Assembly: GCA_037976565.1 (NCBI GenBank)
Contig: CP137667.1
Coordinates: forward strand, 992,001 to 1,056,000
Length of the DNA stretch: 64,000 nt
Reading direction: 5' to 3'
Origin: Mesocentrotus franciscanus
Taxonomy: Eukaryota; Echinodermata; Echinoidea; Camarodonta; Strongylocentrotidae
The notes beneath the pieces are model-generated. The model made no database searches and was not told where the DNA came from. It saw only the letters and a program-made list of their open reading frames with translations. The translations under genes and the position numbers were made by a program. Of the stretch, positions 56,722 to 64,000 are shown piece after piece (position 1 is the first letter of the stretch; every line of letters begins with the position of its first letter).

Positions 56722-59700
56722 GCTAAGATTTGAAAAGAATGTCTGTGGGGCAAGGTTAAGACGAAATGACAAATGTTTCATAATTTTATTCAGAATATGT
56801 GCGAATCACATTCCTTTGAAGAATGTCCGTGGGGCAAGATCATGACGAAATGACAAGTGTTTCATAATTCTTATTCAGAATATGTGTGAATCATATTTCT
56901 TTGAAGTACAAAGTTTGTAAATGAGTAAACTTTTTGTTTCTGGTTCTCCACTTTTGTGGAGCTATTGATTAGTTATTGATAGAAATATAAATTTATGGTG
57001 GTTATTGGTGGCGGTTATAAAGTAAGGTTTATAACATGGAGTAATGCGAGTTAAGGGAGTATGTCTGAATTGTGGATAGGTAATGCAGCATGGCATGATA
57101 TCGCGGTTCGAAATGCATGACGTAATGGATGGTTTTTAATACCGGAGCCCGGTTGGGAACACTATTGCTGGAATCGTTGACGGAGAGTTGGGAATGGGTG
57201 GTGTACCCGGGTTACATAAAATTTTCCCCGTGTGATCGGGCGGCATTCCTGATGGCTACAAGCTTGATATCAGGTTATATATGGGGTGCAAATTTCCTCA
57301 TTTTCCAGCATTAATTCAGGCACTATTTGCTAAGATTTGAAAAGAATGTCCGTGGGGCAAGGTCATAACGAAATGACAAGTGTGTCATAATTTTATTCAG
57401 AATATGTGAGAATCATATTTCTTTAATATATATAATATATATAATATGGATATCAGGTTATATATGGGGTGCAAATTTTCATTTTCCAGCATTGATTCAG
57501 GCACTATTTGCTAAGATTTGAAAAGAATGTCCGTGGGGCAAGGTCATAACGAAATGACAAGTGTGTCATAATTTTATTCAGAATATGTGTGAATCATATT
57601 TCTTTAAAGTACAAAGTTCGTAAATAATTATGTAAATTTTTTGTTTCTGGTTCCCACTGTTTGTGGAACTATTGATTACATGTAGTTATTGATAGAAATA
57701 TAAATTTATGGTGGTTATTGGTGGCGGTTATAAAGGAAGGTTTATAACATCATGGAGTAATGCGAGTTTAAGGAGTATGTCTGAATTTTGGATAGGTAAT
57801 ACAGCATGGCATGATATGCGGTTCGATATGCATGACGTATAATTGTTGGTTTTTAATACTGGAGCCCGGTTGGGAACACTTTTGCTGAAATCATTGACGA
57901 GAGTTGGGAAAAGGTGGTGCACCCGGGTTGCATAAAATTTTCCCCGTGTGATCGGGCGGCATTCCTGATGGCTAAACGCTTGGATATCAGGTTATGTACA
58001 GTGTATGGGGTGCAGATTTCCTCATTTTCAAGCATTGATTCCAGCACTAGTTCTGTAATCGGGTTGGATACTCAAATTAGTGTGTAATGCACTTTGCTGG
58101 AATCGTTGATGAGAGTTGGGAATGGCTGGTGCACCCGGGTTACAATTAAATTTTCTCCGTGTGATCGGGCGGCATTCCTGATGGCTAAACGCTTGGATAT
58201 CAGGTTAGGTATGGGGTGCAAATTTCCTCATTTTCCAGCATTGATTGCAGCACTAATTGCTAAGATTTGAAAAGAATGTCCGTTGGGCAAGGTCATAACG
58301 AAATGACAAGTGTGTCATAATTTTTATTCAGAATATGTGTGAATCATATTTCTTTGAAGTACAATATTTGTAGATATGTAAACATTTTGGTTTCTTGTTC
58401 CCATTTTTAGGGAGCTATTGATTAGTTATCGATAGAAATATATATTTATGGGTGGTTATTGGCGGTTATAAAGTAAGGTTTATAACATTATGGAGTAATG
58501 CAAGTTTAGGGAGTATGTCTGAATTTTAGTTAGGTCATACAGCATGGCATGATATCGCGGTTCGATACGCATGATGTATATTTGTTGGTTTTAGAGGCTG
58601 CTTTTGGAAAAGCAGGGGAGCCCATGAACGTGAAATTTTGTTTCATTTTTGGTCAGCAATTATTCACAGTAATTGTATGCGTGTGTTGCGTAATGGATAT
58701 TGCACTGTTTTATACTGAGGTTTCTGGTATGTACCTGGGAATTGGCTGGAATTACTGTGGAATTAGCTGGAATGAAGTATTTAATGTTTATTCCAAGAAG
58801 CCTCAATATGGGACCGGAATTGCTTGGAATAAATACAGGTCCGACTATTTAAGAACAGTAGGATTGATCTCTGTACCTTCATTTTTATGTTAACCTCGCG
58901 GAGACGGAGGCCAAAAAGGGGCACATTGGTAGCGGAGGAGATTAGCCAAAAATTCTAAGAGTTCTTTGTATATGGCAATGGCGATTTGTTTTTGTATTTG
59001 GAGGTTGCTAAGATTTGAAATGAATGTCCGTGGGGCAAGGTCATGACGAAATGACAAGAGTGTCATCATTTTTATTCAGTATATGTGTGAATCATATTCC
59101 CTTGAACTGTACAAAGTTTGTAAATATGTAAATTTTTTGTTTCTGGTTCTCCACTTTTGTGGAGCTATTGATTAGTTATTGATAGAAATATATATTTCTG
59201 GGTGGTTATTGATGGCCGTTATAAAGTAAGGTTTATAACATTATGGAGTAATCGAAGTTTAGGAGTATGTCAGAATTTTGTTAGGTAATAGAGCATGGCA
59301 TGAGAAAAGGGAAAGAAAAAAAGAAAAAAAAGAAGAAGAAGCAAGGGTTGCCTGCGGTACCGGGTATATGGTTTCTGGAGTGGTTATACATTCGTGCTTG
59401 GTAATTAGTTGGCTTCAATTTTTGGTGAGAATTTTCACCTGCTGATTTATATGCTCTCCAGCGAAACCGTGTTCTTTGGCGGCGAGCTATTTAATTTGCT
59501 CGTTGGCGGAATTTATCAATTTGGGCCTTCATCACACTTACATATAATAGCAAGAAATTATATTACCATTCGTAAGACAAGTAATTCCAGGAGCCTCGCT
59601 CGATTTTACATGCGGGGAGGTATACCTGAGGGAAGTGATGGAGCCCGGTTGGGAACACTTTGCTGGAATCGTTGATGAGAGCTGGGAATAGGTGGTGCAC

Positions 59701-60160
59701 CCGGGTTACTTAAAATTTTCCCGTTTGATCGGGCGGTATTCCTGATGGCTAAACGCTTGGATATCAGGTTATGTATGGGGTGCAAATTTCCTCATTTTCC
59801 AGCATTGATTCCAGCACTAGTTCTGTAATCGGGTTGATACTCAAATTTGTGTGTAATGCACTTTTGCTGGAATCGTTGATGAGAGCTGGGAATGGGTGGT
59901 GCATCCGGGTTACATACAAATCTTCCCTGTCTGATCGGGCATTCCTGACGGCTAGCAAGGGGTGCTCGTGGCAATGCAGAGGGGACATTCGTTTACGAGA
60001 AGGGGTTTCTAGCCGTGGTTTAACCCTTCTCTGGCTACACGATTGGATTTCACATATTTGATTTTAAGGTTTATGTATGGGGTGCAGATTACAGCTTAGA
60101 TTCCAGCACTAGTTCTGTAATTGTTGATACTCAAATATGTGTGTAATGCAATTATAATAA
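56722..60160. repeat. Higher-order repeat array, contig C copy
   Basis: The same succession of R1, R2 and R3 repeats as 10872-14320. Single-base deletions in G or C runs are frequent relative to the other copy (for example GGTTGATAC for GGTTGGATAC at 59836). Confidence 0.85.
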
Positions 60161-60333
60161 TTGGCGTGAATTCATGTACCGCCATGGTAAAATGATACAT
60201 GTACAAATGACAGAATCCAATGTTAAATAAAAGCCACGAAAAATGCATAATTCGAACGGTTTGTCGTTTCCTCTTTATCAGCCGTGTATAAGAAATTTTA
60301 AAGAGTTACCAAAAACGCTTTCAAACATATTTA

Positions 60334-62141
60334 TACACGGCTGGTAAGCAATTCCATTTGTTTTGGTTTTGCTGGTCAAGATGACGCAACAATAAGCTTG
60401 TTTACATTGTTGTCAAGGATTTGGCGCCTTTAGACAAGGCGCGCTTTTGTGGCGCGTTTCCGAATGCGCCCCTTTTGCACACGAAACGCATAACACGCGA
60501 TTTTGAGAGCGCGTACGTACGCGCACGTAGAAATTATGTCATTCTCTCGTGGCTTTTGGTAGAGGCAAGACCTGTTGATTTGGACAATCAAAAATACCCA
60601 CCCACCATCCCCAATATCACCGCCTGTGTAGCATTAGGTTGTCTTGCAAGCAATAAGATTCTGTAATAATGGTTTTCTTGGTTTAAGGAATAAGTTATGA
60701 TTGACACGATATTTGTGTTGTCTCACAGATACGAATGCAATTATGCATGGAGATTGTTTTAAATGCTTGTAGGTCAAGCAATCGAATAGGGTACAGTGGA
60801 ATTTTAGTTAAAGGAGATTTGATATATAACAATATGTTGTTAATATAGCGAATAACATTCCTGGTCCCAGCTCGTTATACCATATTTTGTTGTTAATTTG
60901 GGTATATATACCGGCATTTCTGCTGTAGCATGGTAGTTTTAATGGTGTTATACCGGCTTTCCGCTGTATACAGTGAGTTTGAAGGTATTTAGTGATTGTG
61001 TTAATGAATGACAGGATAATTGTATTCCCAAGGGACACGCACGGTAATGCTATAACAAATTAAAAGTTTACTCGGATCTGGAGCAAATTGCTTGGTCGCA
61101 CAAATATCTGCGGTTGGCTCCGCAGTCGTGGGCCGTGAGCCGAGGAATTTTGTCCCGGTCATGTTTTTTTCAGATCAGGGGTCTGAAGATCGGGTTTTCG
61201 CCCTCACCTCATCCGAAAGGGGGTCACGGAGTGGCCTCGGGGAGGGGTGTCTAAATACGCGCATCGCGTATAATTTGCGTTGTGACATGTGTAATTGCAA
61301 TTGGTGCATGCTATATGAATAAAATCACTGTTTGAAATATAGGTCGCCGACCTGGACGGAATTTATCAATTTGGGCCTTCATCACACTTACATATAATAG
61401 CAAGAAATTATATTACCATTCGTAAGACAAGTAATTCCAGGAGCCTCGCTCGATTTTACATGCGGGGAGGTATACCTGGAGGAAGTGATGGAGCCCGGTT
61501 GGGAACACTTTTGCTGGAATCGTTGATGAGAGCTGGGAATAGGTGGTGCACCCGGGTTACTTAAAATTTTCCCGTTTGATCGGGCGGTATTCCTGATGGC
61601 TAAACGCTTGATATCAGGTTATGTATGGGGTGCAAATTTCCTCATTTTCCAGCATTGATTCCAGCACTAGTTCTGTAATCGGGTTGGATACTCAAATTTG
61701 TGTGTAATGCACTTTTGCTGGAATCGTTGATGAGAGCTGGGAATGGGTGGTGCATCCGGGTTACATACAAATCTTCCCCGTCTGATCGGGCATTCCTGAC
61801 GGCTAGCAAGGGTGCTCGTGGCAATGCAGAGGGGACATTCGTTTACGAGAAGGGTTTCTAGCCGTGGTTTAACCCTTCTCTGGCTACACGATTGGATTTC
61901 ACATATTTGATTTTAAGGTTTATGTATGGGGTGCAGATTACAGCTTAGATTCCAGCACTAGTTCTGTAATTGGGTTGGATACTCAAATATGTGTGTAATG
62001 CAATTATAATAATTGGCGTGAATTCATGTACCGCCATGGTAAAATGATACATGTACAAATGACAGAATCCAATGTTAAATAAAAGCCACGAAAAATGCAT
62101 AATTCGAACGGTTTGTCGTTTCCTCCTTTATCAGCCGTGTA
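60334..62141. mobile_element. TIR element unit 2, contig C copy
   Basis: Corresponds to 14502-16309 with the same 45 bp LINE-flank spacer before it (60289-60333). Contig C ends 26 bp after its right TIR. Confidence 0.75.
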
Positions 62142-62167
62142 TAAATTAATATTTATTTTAATCCATG

Positions 62168-62667
62168 NNNNNNNNNNNNNNNNNNNNNNNNNNNNNNNNN
62201 NNNNNNNNNNNNNNNNNNNNNNNNNNNNNNNNNNNNNNNNNNNNNNNNNNNNNNNNNNNNNNNNNNNNNNNNNNNNNNNNNNNNNNNNNNNNNNNNNNNN
62301 NNNNNNNNNNNNNNNNNNNNNNNNNNNNNNNNNNNNNNNNNNNNNNNNNNNNNNNNNNNNNNNNNNNNNNNNNNNNNNNNNNNNNNNNNNNNNNNNNNNN
62401 NNNNNNNNNNNNNNNNNNNNNNNNNNNNNNNNNNNNNNNNNNNNNNNNNNNNNNNNNNNNNNNNNNNNNNNNNNNNNNNNNNNNNNNNNNNNNNNNNNNN
62501 NNNNNNNNNNNNNNNNNNNNNNNNNNNNNNNNNNNNNNNNNNNNNNNNNNNNNNNNNNNNNNNNNNNNNNNNNNNNNNNNNNNNNNNNNNNNNNNNNNNN
62601 NNNNNNNNNNNNNNNNNNNNNNNNNNNNNNNNNNNNNNNNNNNNNNNNNNNNNNNNNNNNNNNNNNN
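62168..62667. other. Assembly gap (500 N)
   Basis: Exactly 500 N between contigs C and D. The left flank AATCCATG continues in contig B at 16336, not after the gap. Confidence 0.99.
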
Positions 62668-62780
62668 TTCAAATATTTGAATCCTCGTAAAGCATTTTCT
62701 TTAGATAATTAATATATCTGTACATTAGATTTGTATCATCATATTTATTATTTTTTTATTTTTGTTCTATAATTATCATT

Positions 62781-63957
62781 AAGTGGTCAGTCATCGACAG
62801 ACCACCTATTGATTCGTCAGAATTTTCTTTCTTTATTATTATTATTAGGTGGTCTGTCATCGACAGACCACCTATTATTCGTCAGAATTTTCTTTCTTTA
62901 TTTATTAGGTGGTCTGTCATCGACAGACCACCTATTATTTCGTCAGAATTTTCTTTCTTTATTATTATTATTATTATTTATTTTTATTTATTTCTCCACT
63001 TTTTTTGTGCAGACGATAACTCTTAGATCGATGCAGTCAATTTCTTTCAATTTTGGCACAGTCATAGGTCATTGTCTTAAGATGTGTCTACAACATTTTC
63101 ATGTTCATCAGGTTATCATGACGTCATCCAGGCGCCATTTTGTGAAAATCAACTCATGATCATATCTTCATAATGAAAAGTCATTTCTTATTCATATTTA
63201 TCATGATCAAGGTCAATATCCGTCCGGTCATTTTCAGGTCAATGAACGCGCGCGTAAGCATACGTCCGCGCGCAAAATTTTAAAATGCTCAAAATCACTT
63301 TTTATTCAAATTAGAGTACGTTTCAGCCAATTTTAAGCATTTCGCAAAAAAACGCTTACACGCGAATGCGTTTTCGATCGTCATGGCCGTACGGACGATA
63401 GAATCGCTATTTTTTTTCTTTCATGATATTTCCCATTTTTCCTGAACATTTTGATACCATGTTTATCTCTTTATGACCATTAATAACGAAATGAGCGTCA
63501 AATTTTTTTTGGATGATATTCCCATTTTTTTACGAGCAATTTGATACCATGTTTATCTCTATATGACCATTAATAACGAAATGAGCGTCCGTTCAAACTA
63601 AATGTCCGTGCGTGCGTGCTCTTGTAATACATAGCATATATGGGCAAAAATATGTCTATACAAAATCCATTATAGCTCTTTAGGATGCCCGTTGACCCCA
63701 CAATTTTTTATGTATTTGGATAGAATTTGAGTCGGAGATATGATTTCATGTCTCATTTAGCCGTTTAATATATCGTGACATCATCATAATGGCCTTGGAA
63801 CTCAAAATACGAATTTGCATATTATGACGTCATCATATTTATGGAAAATTGGTTGTATCTCTGTAAATATTGATCGATTTTCTTCCAAATTTCGGTATGT
63901 TGTAGCTAAGACAATTCTCTAAAAGACATGTTATTCAGATTACACGACAGACCACCT
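62781..63957. mobile_element. Palindromic-terminus repeat element
   Basis: Three direct units (62781, 62847, 62907) each hold a palindrome made of AGGTGGTCTGTC, ATC and GACAGACCACCT, followed by ATTCGTCAGAATTTTC and a TTATTA run. A single GACAGACCACCT occurs again at 63946-63957, so AGGTGGTCTGTC/GACAGACCACCT brackets about 1.05 kb. The interior has paired repeats (TGATACCATGTTTATCTCT at 63450 and 63544) and no ORF of note. This suggests a non-autonomous TIR element with multiplied left termini. The stretch 62668-62780 before it is unassigned AT-rich sequence. Confidence 0.6.
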
Positions 63958-64000
63958 AATTCGTCCTCAATGACGAATTAAATTTCTCGTTATTTATTTA

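Larger units (their letters stand above)
53257..60288. mobile_element. Large TIR element unit 1, contig C copy
   Basis: Nearly identical to 7444-14456, with the same insertion point and ends. Differences are mainly homopolymer length changes plus some single-base changes and one replaced block (54103-54150 against 8287-8319). Contents are as described for the contig B copy. It most likely represents the same physical locus, as the other allele or a second assembly of it. Confidence 0.75.

Overview
The window looks like an AT-rich, intron-rich metazoan nuclear genome, most likely a marine deuterostome and probably an echinoderm. The grounds are spliced genes with large introns, a DSCAM-like adhesion gene, a family of MS4A/CD20-like four-transmembrane genes, CR1/L2- and Rex1-type LINEs, TTAA-flanked MITEs, and many copies of a TAGGCCTA-type motif. 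The species cannot be proved from sequence alone. There are no operons, CRISPR arrays or recognisable RNA genes.

Three runs of exactly 500 N divide the window into four contigs: A (1-6262), B (6763-29782), C (30283-62167) and D (62668-64000). A carries, on the minus strand, eight exons of a DSCAM-like gene coding for three Ig and two FN3 domains. B starts inside a LINE, runs through a large composite TIR element and the LINE reverse transcriptase, then the last exon of an MS4A-like gene, a Rex1-like LINE, a TTAA MITE, a decayed MS4A exon and a duplicated promoter region. C carries a Harbinger-like MITE, the last three exons of one MS4A-like gene (M1), an orphan TM4 exon (M3), a TATA promoter with a candidate 5' exon, the first five exons of a second MS4A-like gene (M2), and then the 5' half of the same LINE with the same composite element inside it. 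D is repeat sequence rich in a palindromic terminus.

The main conclusion is that the printed contig order is probably wrong. The last 9.6 kb of C (52576-62167) is nearly identical to the first 9.6 kb of B (6763-16335), as a dovetail. Joining C to B completes one LINE (endonuclease in C, reverse transcriptase in B) and one MS4A gene (exons 1-5 in C, exon 6 in B, with matching splice phase). The end of A and the start of C share about 22 bp, so the likely true order is A-C-B, with D unplaced. In that order the locus is a tandem MS4A-like cluster whose intergenic unit (last exon, orphan TM4 exon, GA-rich block, TATA promoter) is duplicated. A LINE sits about 20 bp upstream of the final splice acceptor of M2.

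The least familiar object is the composite TIR element inside the LINE. It has a 7.0 kb unit and a 1.8 kb unit with the same ends, separated by a 45 bp copy of the host LINE flank. It carries a spliced, decayed SGNH-hydrolase-like gene and a higher-order array of roughly 0.73 kb repeats. No transposase is visible.
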